The notes under the pieces are model-generated. The model was not told where the DNA came from. It saw only the letters and a program-made list of their open reading frames with translations, and did not search any database. Shown one piece after another: positions 20,853 through 30,725 of a stretch of 64,000 bases of DNA (position 1 is its first letter; the number at the start of each line of letters is the position of its first letter). Origin of the DNA: Phytophthora colocasiae (lineage: Eukaryota; Oomycota; Peronosporomycetes; Peronosporales; Peronosporaceae). The translations under genes and the position numbers were made by a program. Location: assembly GCA_018806915.1 (NCBI GenBank), contig JAGKQI010000104.1:620001-684000 (forward strand), read 5' to 3'.

Positions 20853-21311
20853 TATCGTAAGGAGAACTGGGAAACGGACTAGCTAACAACCGTCAAATTG
20901 GAGAATGAACCGAGTATCGGGCTGTCTGAGTTAGACTCTAACGCATCGGGCGGTGACCAACCTCCTTTGTGGACCGCCGTGCGGTGGCGACTAGCGCCAT
21001 TCCTTCAAGAAATACTGGGCACCCTCAGATACTTAGTGTTGGTTTAATTTTGTCCACGATTATTATTCATTTCGATTTTATATCAAATAATAACGTGGTT
21101 CCATTAGACCTTTGTCTCACATTTTGTGTATTACTCGAAATTTCCGGCAAATCACAGGAAGTCATCACACACTACAAAATAGGGCAACACATCGCTTAGT
21201 GCTTCTAGAATGTTCGACTGCGCGGTCTTCAATCAAAGATTCTCATATCGCTGCTCACCGAATCGAGTAGGTAGGAGTCGCTCAATACTGACTGAGTCGC
21301 CACATCACGAA
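20853..21311. other. Intergenic, no gene seen
   Basis: Leader of copy C on the left and of the transposase ORF on the right. AT-rich, with no recognisable terminal inverted repeat for the transposase gene. An earlier in-frame ATG for the transposase occurs at 21210. Confidence 0.4.
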
Positions 21312-22652
21312 ATGCCTCCGTCATTTCCTAATTTGCTGCGTACCTCATACATCGCTATGGTATCCTCCCAATCTCGCCGAAGTCAGGCCACAAACCAGCC
21401 GCTATCCGCTACCCAAGTTGCCCACGGCGTGTCTATTTTGAGGCAGCTCGATACTGACCGTCAAGCACAACGTCAAAGTATGTCTTCGGTGGTCATTGAC
21501 CAGTCCAACGATGAAACCGACTCGCCGTCACCGGTGTACCATTCATTCCTCCGCGAGGATGCCGCGAACATTACGGCGATGACTAACTTCGCTCCCATTG
21601 AGTTTGAACGCCTTTGGAGCTATCTCAGGAATCATCTAAGAGATAACTGGAATGTGGGTCGTGGCCGTAAGTGCACTCAACGCCCCATGGACGTGCTATT
21701 CATGTTACTCACAACCCTGAAGCACTGCGGCAAATGGGATGTTGTAGCTGGTGTATTCAAGATTAAGCCTCCTACATTTCAAAAGATGATGCTGTCCTTC
21801 GCTACAGTGCTCTCCCCGTACTTATACGAGAGGTTTGTGGTGTCCGCAGCAGACAAGTTCACGATGGAGGCGTTGGTTCTTGGGGGAAATACTTTTCGCA
21901 ATTATCCCTGTGCCCGATACGCCACGGACGTGACGTTCCAGCACACCAATATGCCCAGTGGCCAAATGAAGGAGCGCAGTGCGTATTATAGTGCCAAACA
22001 CCATCTGCATGGGTATAAGGTCGAAGTATCTGTCCTACCAAATGGGCTTGCGATAAACTGCACCGATCATTACCCTGGCAGTGAAGCGGATATTGAGGTG
22101 TTCCGCAAGAACCACGAATTTCATCTCCAGCATCTTCTCAAAACTGAGAGCGAGAAGGAGCTTAATGACGAAGGACCATTAGGAGATAAGTATCAAGACT
22201 CGTGGGCAGTGCTAGCAGACAAGGGTTACCAAGGACTCGCAGAAGACTTTCGGGCCATCACTCCGTTTAAGAAACTTCCGTTGCAGACTCTGACGCCTAT
22301 CCACGTTGAAACGAACGACCGCATAGCGCACGACCGCGTCATTGTTGAAAATTATTTTGGGCGCTTGTGCACACTGTGGTCACTTTGCTCCGACAAGTAT
22401 CGTTGGGATGAAGGCAACTATGACATCATGTTCAAGGCGTGCATTGCACTAACCAACTTCCACATCAGAATCCTGCCTCTTCGCAGTCACGATGGCGATA
22501 ACTACCGAAATTACCTGAAGCGCCTCCATGTTATCGGGAACGACGCCCGTACGAAGAGACTTTTAGTCCAAAGACGCTATCGCGAGAAGCGCAAACTACG
22601 GCTACGGCGCCTACTTACTGCGAATGTTGAGCGGGCAGGTGGTACTACTTAA
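21312..22652 (+). CDS. PIF/Harbinger-type DDE transposase (HARBI1-like)
   Basis: Open frame of 446 residues from the ATG of MPPSFPN; an upstream in-frame ATG at 21210 would add 34. The DDE_4 nuclease core is complete: first Asp in YATDVTFQH, a KHHLHGYKVEV strand, second Asp in VLADKGYQG, and Glu in VENYFGRL, with a helical zinc-finger-like or DNA-binding N-terminus before it. The C-terminus is very basic. No stop or frameshift. I found no paired terminal repeats around it and no SANT/Myb partner gene next to it, so it may be a domesticated copy or an element with unseen ends. Confidence 0.8.
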   Translation: MPPSFPNLLRTSYIAMVSSQSRRSQATNQPLSATQVAHGVSILRQLDTDRQAQRQSMSSVVIDQSNDETDSPSPVYHSFLREDAANITAMTNFAPIEFERLWSYLRNHLRDNWNVGRGRKCTQRPMDVLFMLLTTLKHCGKWDVVAGVFKIKPPTFQKMMLSFATVLSPYLYERFVVSAADKFTMEALVLGGNTFRNYPCARYATDVTFQHTNMPSGQMKERSAYYSAKHHLHGYKVEVSVLPNGLAINCTDHYPGSEADIEVFRKNHEFHLQHLLKTESEKELNDEGPLGDKYQDSWAVLADKGYQGLAEDFRAITPFKKLPLQTLTPIHVETNDRIAHDRVIVENYFGRLCTLWSLCSDKYRWDEGNYDIMFKACIALTNFHIRILPLRSHDGDNYRNYLKRLHVIGNDARTKRLLVQRRYREKRKLRLRRLLTANVERAGGTT

Positions 22653-22958
22653 AGCGACAGCAGCAGCGACGAAGGAAGCGAGGACTTCCTGCGCCGGCAT
22701 AGTGAAGCATTTTTTTAAGGCCGGAAGAGATCGCTACTGAGAAGTGTAGGTACGCTATCAAATTGTCGCTGATGTAAAAGAAGCCTCTCTCAAACCGCAA
22801 TTACTAAGCTCGTTCACAAGATCACCGCGTATTTTTCGTTATAAACAGTCTTTCGTTGAAACCTGACCGAATTACAAGAAAACTCGAACTTTCACAAATT
22901 GGCGACAATGTGACTGCGTTGGTAGTAACTGGGTTCGAGATCTATTGAAAGCGATTCG
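22653..22958. other. Intergenic, no gene seen
   Basis: AT-rich stretch between the PIF transposase ORF and the TTAA-flanked element. Nothing recognised. Confidence 0.4.
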
Positions 22959-23263
22959 TTAACCCCTCCAGCCCGGCTGATTTTGACCTTCTTACGCTGC
23001 ATTATGCAGCACAGTTATACTAGGAATTTGTATAGAACGTCGCTTAAAGGGCTTGGGAAGTGTCGGCGATGGACAGGACACTTCCCGTTTACGCTGCATG
23101 TTGCAGAACAAATTGTATCCAGATGCCCCATGCAAAGCTGCATAATGCTGCAGAAGGACCGTGCAGTGTTGCACAAAGACCATGTGCAATTGGCCAGAGA
23201 CCAGTCGAATATCGAGAAACCAAACTCGATTTTTTAGAAAATGAGAAGGCATACAAAAAGCCA

Positions 23264-23347
23264 GTAAACCGGTACCGCAATCAGATGATTACCGCAAACA
23301 GGTGGAAACCTGTTTGCGGTAATCATCTGATTGCGGTACCGGTTTAC
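23264..23347. repeat. Perfect 40-bp inverted repeat with GGAA loop
   Basis: Arms 23264-23303 and 23308-23347 are exact reverse complements, separated only by GGAA. It lies inside the outer TTAA element, between its left end and the nested hAT. Transcripts across it would fold into a 40-bp hairpin. Confidence 0.95.
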
Positions 23348-23439
23348 TTGCTTTTCATACAAAGTCCTATATACTATTTTACAGCGTTACGTCGAGAAAC
23401 AGCTGATCAAGGAGTCGGTTCTGCTGTCTTCTGCTGATG

Positions 23440-25608
23440 CAGTGATGTCCAATCTGGTTTCGTAAATCAAACAGACCAAACGATGGAACGTTTTTTTGTT
23501 TTTTTGTTTGTTCCATTGTTTGTTGGGGAAATCACGGGAAGTAGGAACGATTTTTACTTGTTATTTGTATGGCAAATCCAAGCAAATCTCTTCTAAAACG
23601 ATACGAGTGAAACGAAAATTAGAGGTTTTCGGTGTAGTCGTAGCTGAAATCAAGTCGATGGACAAATTCCTCAACTCCAAACAGCTTCTCCAGGGTGATT
23701 TTGAAGTTTCGATCTCGAAGCGCGAGATCACAAAGCGAAAATCCCAGGCCATGTCGAGACTTAACAGCTTTTATATCCTGAAAAAATGCTGCAAGAGGTG
23801 GCGTTGCTAGTTGTTGGAAGTCATCGATGCTCTTTCCTTCCGTGTACTTGCCGTTCACCCATTCGGACATCTCTCCCTTAATTGATGAAGAATCTTTGTC
23901 GAAAATTTTGCGGTAGTACAACAATGCAAAGTCGCCAAGTTTGTCGAGTACATCCACAGGTAACTCATTTACCACTCCTTGTCTTCTCGGATCCAAGGCA
24001 TAGGCCAGCAAAAACAGTGGCTGTTCACACTCCTTCCAACGCTTCTCAATGATTTCGACAAGCTTTTTGCTGTACGAAGAAGCGACAAAAGAGTCATAAA
24101 TTTGTCGAAAACAAAACGTGACATCGCTGAGAGTATTGTCGTCGTGCTGGAGCATGAATGAAGCGAAGCAGAGTGGACGGATAACTTCTTCTGCTTCTTC
24201 CAAGTTTGCCCAGAAATTGCTATCGTTCAGAACTTTCAGATCTTCTGGATAGCTGTCATCCTCACGATTTTCTGCATCAAAAACACGGAGTGCGGATCGG
24301 ACCCGTAGCAGCGATGCGAAAGAGGCCTGCATGGAATTCCACCTTGTTTCACAGAGCGGCAATAACCTTCGAACACCTCCCGCTCCATACGTGTGAATCA
24401 TCGCATCATCGGCTCGCCTCAACCACTTGGAGGATGAGCAATTCAGACAGTTAACAACCGCAGATGCTTGAGACGTAACTTCACGGAAAGTAGTGCGAAG
24501 TACAGCCTTCACTATGTTGTTTATCGAATGCGCAAAGCAACGGAGAAACGTAACTTTTGGCCAGCGTAAAGCTAAGATACGACGCGCGCGAGCGCATTGC
24601 CCTGCGTCATCAGTCACCACCGCACCGATGATCCATCCTCGTTTCTCTGTATCGATCATGATGTTCTCCATGTGCTCCGCAATGGCCAAGCCGTCGTGAC
24701 GGTCACTGGTCGGAAACAGCCCAAGCCCACAGACCACGCCATAGAGAGAAAGTTGGCATCCAAGAAGATGCATCTTCGAAATGTTCATCCACACGTCGGA
24801 CAAGAAGTTTACCCTCCCACCTGACAGGTAAACTGCGCGCCTCAAACCAGCCTCATCGTCGTGAAAAGCATCTTTCGCGATCTTGTCGAGAATACGTCCA
24901 CCAAAAACCTGACGTGATGGCAGCGAAGGCACGCTCAACTTGTTCAAAAATGCGAAGAGTCGTTTTGTGGAGGCTCGAGCGATAAATGTATCCGGGAGTT
25001 GATTGTCAGCTTGGAACTCAACGAGTAGCCGTTCAAATTCTTCCAATTCATCCACACCAAATCGCTGTACGAAGTAGTCCGGAATCTCGGATTGTTCAGC
25101 GGGTGGAAAGTGGGATAACGCTCGGGCTGCGTCTTCGTCGGAGAACGGTCGAAATCCAGTTGATCCAGGTATAGCCCAAGATGGAGCGTACTTGCAGGAG
25201 CTTAGGTGCATCCCAAACGTGGATTGACGGGCATGAATATCCTTGACATCTATTGGTCGCCTCCCTTCTCTCACAATGCGTCGGGCAACAGCCAAGCAGT
25301 GACGGCACTGGTGGAAAAAGTTGGCCTTGTTGCAGCGCCTGTCGGTTCGCTCGAAGTGAGTGCGAGCTATGCATGGGCGATTCGGCATTTGATCGGGTGC
25401 TTTGCAGGACTAATACAAGATTCGTTGCTGTTTTAGAAATGATCTGGACAACATGGCCTCCAAAAGTCTTATACCGCACGGTATATAGTTCTGCAGGTGT
25501 TTGTAAGTTTGTTCGCCTGATGAACAAACAACCAACGAGCAAAGCAACAGTTTGAAACGACAAACAAAAAAACCGTTCGATGAATCAAATATTTGATCGA
25601 CATCACTG
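23440..25608. mobile_element. hAT transposon with TIRs and target duplication
   Basis: Ends read CAGTGATGTC on the left and GACATCACTG on the right, and GCTGATG flanks both ends directly (23433-23439 and 25609-25615). hAT elements make 8-bp duplications; here 7 bp match, and the eighth base differs. The element is 2.17 kb and contains one transposase gene. Poly-purine/pyrimidine tracts with GTTTGTTC and GAACAAAC lie just inside both ends and probably are subterminal binding sites. Confidence 0.8.
23619..25388 (-). CDS. hAT-family transposase
   Basis: 589-residue uninterrupted frame starting at ATG. The N-terminus has a Cys/His cluster (CNKANFFHQCRHC) and a second C...H region like BED fingers. 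RNase-H-fold motifs follow: FLSDVWMNISKMHLLG (first Asp), VVTDDAGQC (second Asp), FLRCFAHSINNIVK, LPLCETRWNSM. The C-terminal third resembles the hAT dimerisation region but ends soon after VHRLDFSYDY. It would cut and paste the surrounding element. Because it is intact and its target duplication is readable, insertion looks recent. Confidence 0.8.
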   Translation of the reverse strand: MPNRPCIARTHFERTDRRCNKANFFHQCRHCLAVARRIVREGRRPIDVKDIHARQSTFGMHLSSCKYAPSWAIPGSTGFRPFSDEDAARALSHFPPAEQSEIPDYFVQRFGVDELEEFERLLVEFQADNQLPDTFIARASTKRLFAFLNKLSVPSLPSRQVFGGRILDKIAKDAFHDDEAGLRRAVYLSGGRVNFLSDVWMNISKMHLLGCQLSLYGVVCGLGLFPTSDRHDGLAIAEHMENIMIDTEKRGWIIGAVVTDDAGQCARARRILALRWPKVTFLRCFAHSINNIVKAVLRTTFREVTSQASAVVNCLNCSSSKWLRRADDAMIHTYGAGGVRRLLPLCETRWNSMQASFASLLRVRSALRVFDAENREDDSYPEDLKVLNDSNFWANLEEAEEVIRPLCFASFMLQHDDNTLSDVTFCFRQIYDSFVASSYSKKLVEIIEKRWKECEQPLFLLAYALDPRRQGVVNELPVDVLDKLGDFALLYYRKIFDKDSSSIKGEMSEWVNGKYTEGKSIDDFQQLATPPLAAFFQDIKAVKSRHGLGFSLCDLALRDRNFKITLEKLFGVEEFVHRLDFSYDYTENL

Positions 25609-26186
25609 GCTGATGGTCCACATGCACCATACGAGCAATGCATAATGCAGCATAAGTTCGCTGCATAATACGACATAAAGTGACTAGCAAGGTAGACTAT
25701 TCATTATTTTCCGAAGCTGTATGTGTACTCCGTTTTTTTTCTTGGTGTAGGCGTTTTCTCAGTTCTCAAATGAAACGGATAGTTGGCGGGCGCCACTGTT
25801 GCAACATTTACCTGTTCATGAGCATATCTATCCTGCTGAATAGCATATTTTTGAAAAATGAAAGACAGCGTTTATGTCTGGCAAATCGTGAGCTTTTTCG
25901 GTGCAAGATATTTGCCCATCATTTTTGTATCTTGATTTCAGTATGCGTCGATTCGTGTGATTTTTTTCACATACAAACATCAAGATAAATTCAACGTTAC
26001 GGTGCATAATGCAGCTTAATAAAAAGGCCTAAGCTGCATTATGCAGCACTCCGGGTTGGAGGGGTTAACATGTTTCGATTTTCACCGGTGGGTTTTGTTC
26101 ACAATATAATATCATTTAAAATCATTTAAAATCATTTTATATTATTTTCTTCATCGACAAAACCAACACTACAGATACTATTTAAG

Positions 26187-26228
26187 GATAGGCAAGGAGG
26201 ACAAAGGATAGGCAAGGAGGACAAAGTC
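26187..26228. repeat. 20-bp tandem duplication
   Basis: AAGGATAGGCAAGGAGGACA occurs twice in direct tandem, in the flank between the TTAA element and the Mutator-like element. Confidence 0.8.
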
Positions 26229-26347
26229 AAAGCTGGCGATCTGTTGTCTGTGCAGCCCATGACGTGACCCCATTTCGTTCGGATGGCTTGTAGTTACTCC
26301 ACACAGTAAGAATACAGAGGGGTAACTACGTAGTAGTGATGTTTCTC

Positions 26348-27268
26348 AATATTGCGTGAATTGTCTTTGCTGGGAAAATCTATGGAGCTCGAGGTTACGG
26401 AGCTCGAGGTACCAAAAAATCATATGTGTTGACCAAAATAAAAATAGTCAGCACAAATGTTTATTTTATTGCAAATGAATTAAATCCGACAGTTATTGTC
26501 AAAGGGTTAATACGATATTTAATTCGGAGAATTGGGCAAACCAGAGGAAGCTTAGTATGTCGCTGTTGTACGTGAACTCCATTAAAATGATTCTTAGACG
26601 GATTTTGCAGGACATTCTTCAGGACACGAAATCAGCGATATTCAGCCAATGAATAGACAAGATTAACAACAATTTTTACCGAGGGTGAATACGAGGTCTA
26701 GCTAGAGTCGTCTGTTGCTCCTGGCATTCTTGTCAGCGATACGATGCAGACGAACAATCGAGGTCCAAGCGAGCTGCCCTCTGCGTCGCTTCCTGGCACT
26801 GGCTGTGGTGGATGGCACCTCAACGGAAGATGCACACGCTGTGTAGACATGGATCGCCTCCTCTACAGTTTGGGTTGTGCTTAGTAAGCTGCAATTGCCT
26901 CGATTTTTTTCATGAGATACCGAATATCACTGAGGCGCTTCTGATTGTCTCTGTTAGGCATGTCTGCACCGTCGAGTAAGTGTAATGGGGGAATTTGTTT
27001 TTCAGCATGTCCGCAGCGCCACAAGACCCACAAATGCGCGACAGAACACTCCGGAAAAGCGAAACCAGGAGGGATCCGACGAAAACGTCCGGCCCAAAAG
27101 AAGGTGGGTTGAGGGGTGATTTCTTCGGCTGTGTTAGCTTCGATTCCGCGATGAGATTCTGAAGGGTTGTTCGTGTTTACTTGGTTCTGAATACCAGCCT
27201 CGCGTAGGCAGCTCCGTAGAGCGTCGTGAAGACCCTCAAATGTGAGTGACGGTTTTTGCACCGATGGC
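26348..27268. repeat. 921-bp direct duplication, copy 1 (element left end)
   Basis: Matches 29805-30725 without indels; the one difference I found is G at about 26455 versus A in the other copy. The copy includes 24 bp outside the element with the target duplication, the left TIR and the coding tail of the recombinase. Confidence 0.9.
26881..27268 (-). pseudogene. Duplicated GCR1_C-like DNA-binding domain of the tyrosine recombinase
   Basis: About 129 residues with WAGRFRRIPPGFAFPECSVAHLWVLW and PPLHLLDGADM ... RLSDIRYLMKKIE, the pattern of the C-terminal DNA-binding domain (GCR1_C type) seen in Crypton recombinases. The protein is identical to that at 30338-30725. The gene body is absent here: the copy ends at the duplication breakpoint and runs into Harbinger sequence, so it cannot make a recombinase. 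Confidence 0.75.
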
Positions 27269-27270
27269 AT

Positions 27271-27693
27271 TCGGATTCAGCGTATCCAGCAGACACAAAG
27301 CGCAACACCTTGGTCCCACCATACAGAAAGAATCAGCACGGTCATGATAATAGCGCCTTCAATACTTGCGTTGCCCACGTTCGCGTCGTGAACGAGCACA
27401 CCATTGGCGTGCTAAAAGCAAGGTGGACATCGCTTCGAGAGGTTCGCTTACAGATCAAGCGCAAGGAAGACGTTGAGCGCTTGCTGCGATGGGTGAATGC
27501 GTGCGTTGTGCTTCACAACATGCTTTTTACACTTGGTGATGGTTGGCCCGAGGAGCGAGAAGTTGATGACGACCTTCCCACGGACGCAAACGGCTACGAT
27601 GACGAAATGTTCCCGTTCCGCTGCCGCCTCAAACGGCATGCAGTTGCTGTAGGACGCAAGCCAGGTAATATCTTGTGGTTGAGAGCTGAATAG
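27271..27693 (+). pseudogene. 5'-truncated PIF/Harbinger transposase
   Basis: The frame begins at the breakpoint of the 921-bp duplication and runs to a normal stop. It carries the second and third catalytic parts of a DDE_4 nuclease: DSAYPADTKRNTLVPPY and VVNEHTIGVLKARWTSLREVR, followed by the helical RRLLRWVNACVVLHNML-like tail typical of the family. The N-terminal half with the first Asp is missing. It converges with the Myb-like ORF on the other strand, the usual two-gene layout of Harbinger elements. Confidence 0.75.
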
Positions 27694-27878
27694 TTGTGAT
27701 AAGTTCACTGATGAATGACCGGGTGTGTGCCACATTTCAATTCAACGTAAGCTTTGCTTTGCGTAGAGGACCTTGTCTCTTTGATGATGCTACTAATCCT
27801 TCCGCCTTACCGCAAACGACATGCATAACTCAATTCCAAACCTCGGTACGCGCATACCGACTCCCATCTGCTGCTGTG

Positions 27879-29390
27879 TTAAGAAGTCCCGTACAGCTTC
27901 AGGATCATCTCGATTTCAGACGATGTTTTCCCTTGCTGAATAAGGGCCAAGAAAAGCTCGTGACGCTGGCTGACAGCACGATTCGCCAGTTCACGATCAC
28001 GCTGTTCATACTCGAGTCTGCGTTGGAGCTCGCTTTCGCGTTGCTCTGCGCGCCATTTACGCTCTTCCAGATCCAGCTTGCGACTCATGACCTCGTGTTT
28101 TCTCTCTCCATTCTTGGCATACTCCATCGAAAGCGACATCCGGCGCTCATTGGCGGTTGTACGTTTTGGCTTATCGTCAAGATTGTCCGCCCGTTTTCCT
28201 GACTTGGCGCGACTTGTGTTTCCTACTCTTGCGTTCTTGGCAGCCGTTTGTGGAATGTCTGGAGAATTGATGTGCGCAGCGTCATGATCAGGAACTAAAC
28301 GATTCGAATTTGACTTACGTCGTCGTTTGCCGTTGGAAGATTGGGTGTGTTCAGCCGTGTATCTGGGTTTCTTGCGCCCTCCGTTTGCAGCAGCCGTCTC
28401 CATTTCCGCAGTCTCAGATCGCTTTTGTTGACTTTGAACTGGCACTTCAACCGCAACGTTGCTTGTCGTACCAGGGTTGCCATCCAAGAGACCTGCACCT
28501 CCATTATCATCCAACAGGAGCATGCTTGAAGTGATCAAATCTGCTTCGTCTGTATCGAGCATCGAGAACGATGGCTCAAAGGATAGGTCTGGCGAAATTG
28601 GTTTGTCTTCGTTGTCACTTTCCATTTCTTTCTCGACCCCTGAATCACCCTCACTGTAATCCATAGCTGTGTCATTTCGGCTGTGAGGGTCGGACGGAGA
28701 ACTCTGATCAGCCTCAGTAATGGCTATAACAGTCAGTTCTTGCACGTTTTCTTCCTCCTCATTGTGACTGGAAATGTTGGAGTTGTCAGAGTCGCAATTG
28801 CTTAGAGCCTGGATGTCATCTAAACCGGAGACGTGATCACGTTGGCCACGTGCTCTCGAGGCATCATCTGCTGTGCGCTGAGCGTGGTTGCGCTTGAGCT
28901 GTACGTCAGGCGGAAGTCCCAGTTCTAGAGTACTGGCGGGCTGGATGTTCGGCCTTTCACCAAACAATTCGTCCATGCGCTCATACTCGGGGCACATCGC
29001 ATTCAGCTTCTCCTTGAGCGTCATGTTATTGGCGATCTCATCCTCTTCTAGACCAAAACCAGTCCGCTGGTGTGCAGCTTCCCGCGTTTGCCTGTACCGC
29101 CCCATCTGCGTTCGCCATCGGCTTTGCATTTGCGCGCCTGTGAGGCGCTGTAGCAACTTGTTCGACGAGTTCATGAAGAGGTGGTCTGCCATTAGCTGGA
29201 ACGCAGCCGTCTTGGTCATTGTCTTCCCGTCAATCCTGGTTTTTCCGTCGGCACCGTGAATAATGGCGAAGTTTTCGGGGTCAGCAATCCAGTCCAGCAG
29301 CACCGTGAAGTCATCAGCAGTAAGGTGGGCCTTCGACTTGCCCTTCGTTGCGGCTTTCGCCTGATTCTTGTCATTCGTGGTCTTAGGCAT
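27879..29390 (-). CDS. Myb/SANT-like DNA-binding protein of a Harbinger element
   Basis: 503 residues from the first ATG; the open frame begins 18 bases earlier with GTG. The N-terminal 110 residues (LTADDFTVLLDWIADPENFAIIHG ... SRWRTQMGRYRQTR) have the trihelix/Myb-like pattern of the second protein of PIF/Harbinger elements, which helps the transposase enter the nucleus and bind DNA. An acidic, Ser-rich middle and a long Arg/Glu coiled coil follow, ending in SEIEMILKLYG. The frame is intact although its transposase partner is truncated. Confidence 0.7.
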   Translation of the reverse strand: MPKTTNDKNQAKAATKGKSKAHLTADDFTVLLDWIADPENFAIIHGADGKTRIDGKTMTKTAAFQLMADHLFMNSSNKLLQRLTGAQMQSRWRTQMGRYRQTREAAHQRTGFGLEEDEIANNMTLKEKLNAMCPEYERMDELFGERPNIQPASTLELGLPPDVQLKRNHAQRTADDASRARGQRDHVSGLDDIQALSNCDSDNSNISSHNEEEENVQELTVIAITEADQSSPSDPHSRNDTAMDYSEGDSGVEKEMESDNEDKPISPDLSFEPSFSMLDTDEADLITSSMLLLDDNGGAGLLDGNPGTTSNVAVEVPVQSQQKRSETAEMETAAANGGRKKPRYTAEHTQSSNGKRRRKSNSNRLVPDHDAAHINSPDIPQTAAKNARVGNTSRAKSGKRADNLDDKPKRTTANERRMSLSMEYAKNGERKHEVMSRKLDLEERKWRAEQRESELQRRLEYEQRDRELANRAVSQRHELFLALIQQGKTSSEIEMILKLYGTS

Positions 29391-29668
29391 CTCTATCTTA
29401 ACACACACGAAGGTTAGCAGGGCAAAAGCAACATGCTATGAGCAAGGGGTTATCTACTCGCGTGTAGTGGCTCCACGAAGCTTGCAGACGTTGAGGAAGA
29501 TATCTAAAAGCGCTTGATCGCCACCAGGGCGATGGCGAGCTACTCCAGGAGGGGGATGTACTAGAAGGAAGGAACGCCGAGTGAGCCCTAGAAGACCGAA
29601 AGGGAAACTGAGCAAGGTTTCCTTTTGTCGGCCTTCACCTGCGATTTCCTCACGGGATCGCACATTTC

Positions 29669-29699
29669 CAAATCACCCACCTCCGGAGGTGGGTGATTT
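29669..29699. repeat. Short perfect palindrome
   Basis: AATCACCCACCT and AGGTGGGTGATT flank CCGG, forming a 28-bp perfect palindrome near the presumed end of the Harbinger segment. It could be a terminal or subterminal element structure; no matching partner was found on the other side. Confidence 0.7.
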
Positions 29700-29804
29700 C
29701 GATTATGGGCCAAATCGAATGTTATTTGAGAGAGAAATCACATCACAGTTTGGACGAAATCGTATGCGATTTTCAAGTATTTTTTCCTAATTCTGACACC
29801 CGCT

Positions 29805-30725
29805 AATATTGCGTGAATTGTCTTTGCTGGGAAAATCTATGGAGCTCGAGGTTACGGAGCTCGAGGTACCAAAAAATCATATGTGTTGACCAAAATAAAA
29901 ATAGTCAACACAAATGTTTATTTTATTGCAAATGAATTAAATCCGACAGTTATTGTCAAAGGGTTAATACGATATTTAATTCGGAGAATTGGGCAAACCA
30001 GAGGAAGCTTAGTATGTCGCTGTTGTACGTGAACTCCATTAAAATGATTCTTAGACGGATTTTGCAGGACATTCTTCAGGACACGAAATCAGCGATATTC
30101 AGCCAATGAATAGACAAGATTAACAACAATTTTTACCGAGGGTGAATACGAGGTCTAGCTAGAGTCGTCTGTTGCTCCTGGCATTCTTGTCAGCGATACG
30201 ATGCAGACGAACAATCGAGGTCCAAGCGAGCTGCCCTCTGCGTCGCTTCCTGGCACTGGCTGTGGTGGATGGCACCTCAACGGAAGATGCACACGCTGTG
30301 TAGACATGGATCGCCTCCTCTACAGTTTGGGTTGTGCTTAGTAAGCTGCAATTGCCTCGATTTTTTTCATGAGATACCGAATATCACTGAGGCGCTTCTG
30401 ATTGTCTCTGTTAGGCATGTCTGCACCGTCGAGTAAGTGTAATGGGGGAATTTGTTTTTCAGCATGTCCGCAGCGCCACAAGACCCACAAATGCGCGACA
30501 GAACACTCCGGAAAAGCGAAACCAGGAGGGATCCGACGAAAACGTCCGGCCCAAAAGAAGGTGGGTTGAGGGGTGATTTCTTCGGCTGTGTTAGCTTCGA
30601 TTCCGCGATGAGATTCTGAAGGGTTGTTCGTGTTTACTTGGTTCTGAATACCAGCCTCGCGTAGGCAGCTCCGTAGAGCGTCGTGAAGACCCTCAAATGT
30701 GAGTGACGGTTTTTGCACCGATGGC
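29805..30725. repeat. 921-bp direct duplication, copy 2 (internal)
   Basis: Counterpart of 26348-27268. Here it continues into the recombinase gene, so this is the original context on the right side. On the left it continues into unrelated AT-rich sequence, so the 24 bp of outside flank it carries were copied together with the element end. At the one differing site it agrees with the right-hand TIR. Confidence 0.9.

Larger units (their letters stand above)
22959..26068. mobile_element. TTAA-flanked DNA element (piggyBac-like ends) carrying a nested hAT
   Basis: Both ends read TTAA followed by CCCCTCCAGCCCGG on the left and, inverted, CCCCTCCAACCCGG on the right, a 14-bp terminal inverted repeat with one mismatch. 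TTAA duplication and C-rich ends are typical of piggyBac. Palindromic GCTGCATTATGCAGC motifs occur near each end. The only transposase inside belongs to a hAT element inserted later, so the outer element is about 0.9 kb and non-autonomous. The piggyBac label rests only on TTAA and the CCC start. Confidence 0.6.

Noticed and set aside
22959..26068. CRISPR-like or phage features from the repeated palindromes
   Set aside because: The repeats are few, palindromic and near transposon ends, with no regular spacers; the window is eukaryotic.
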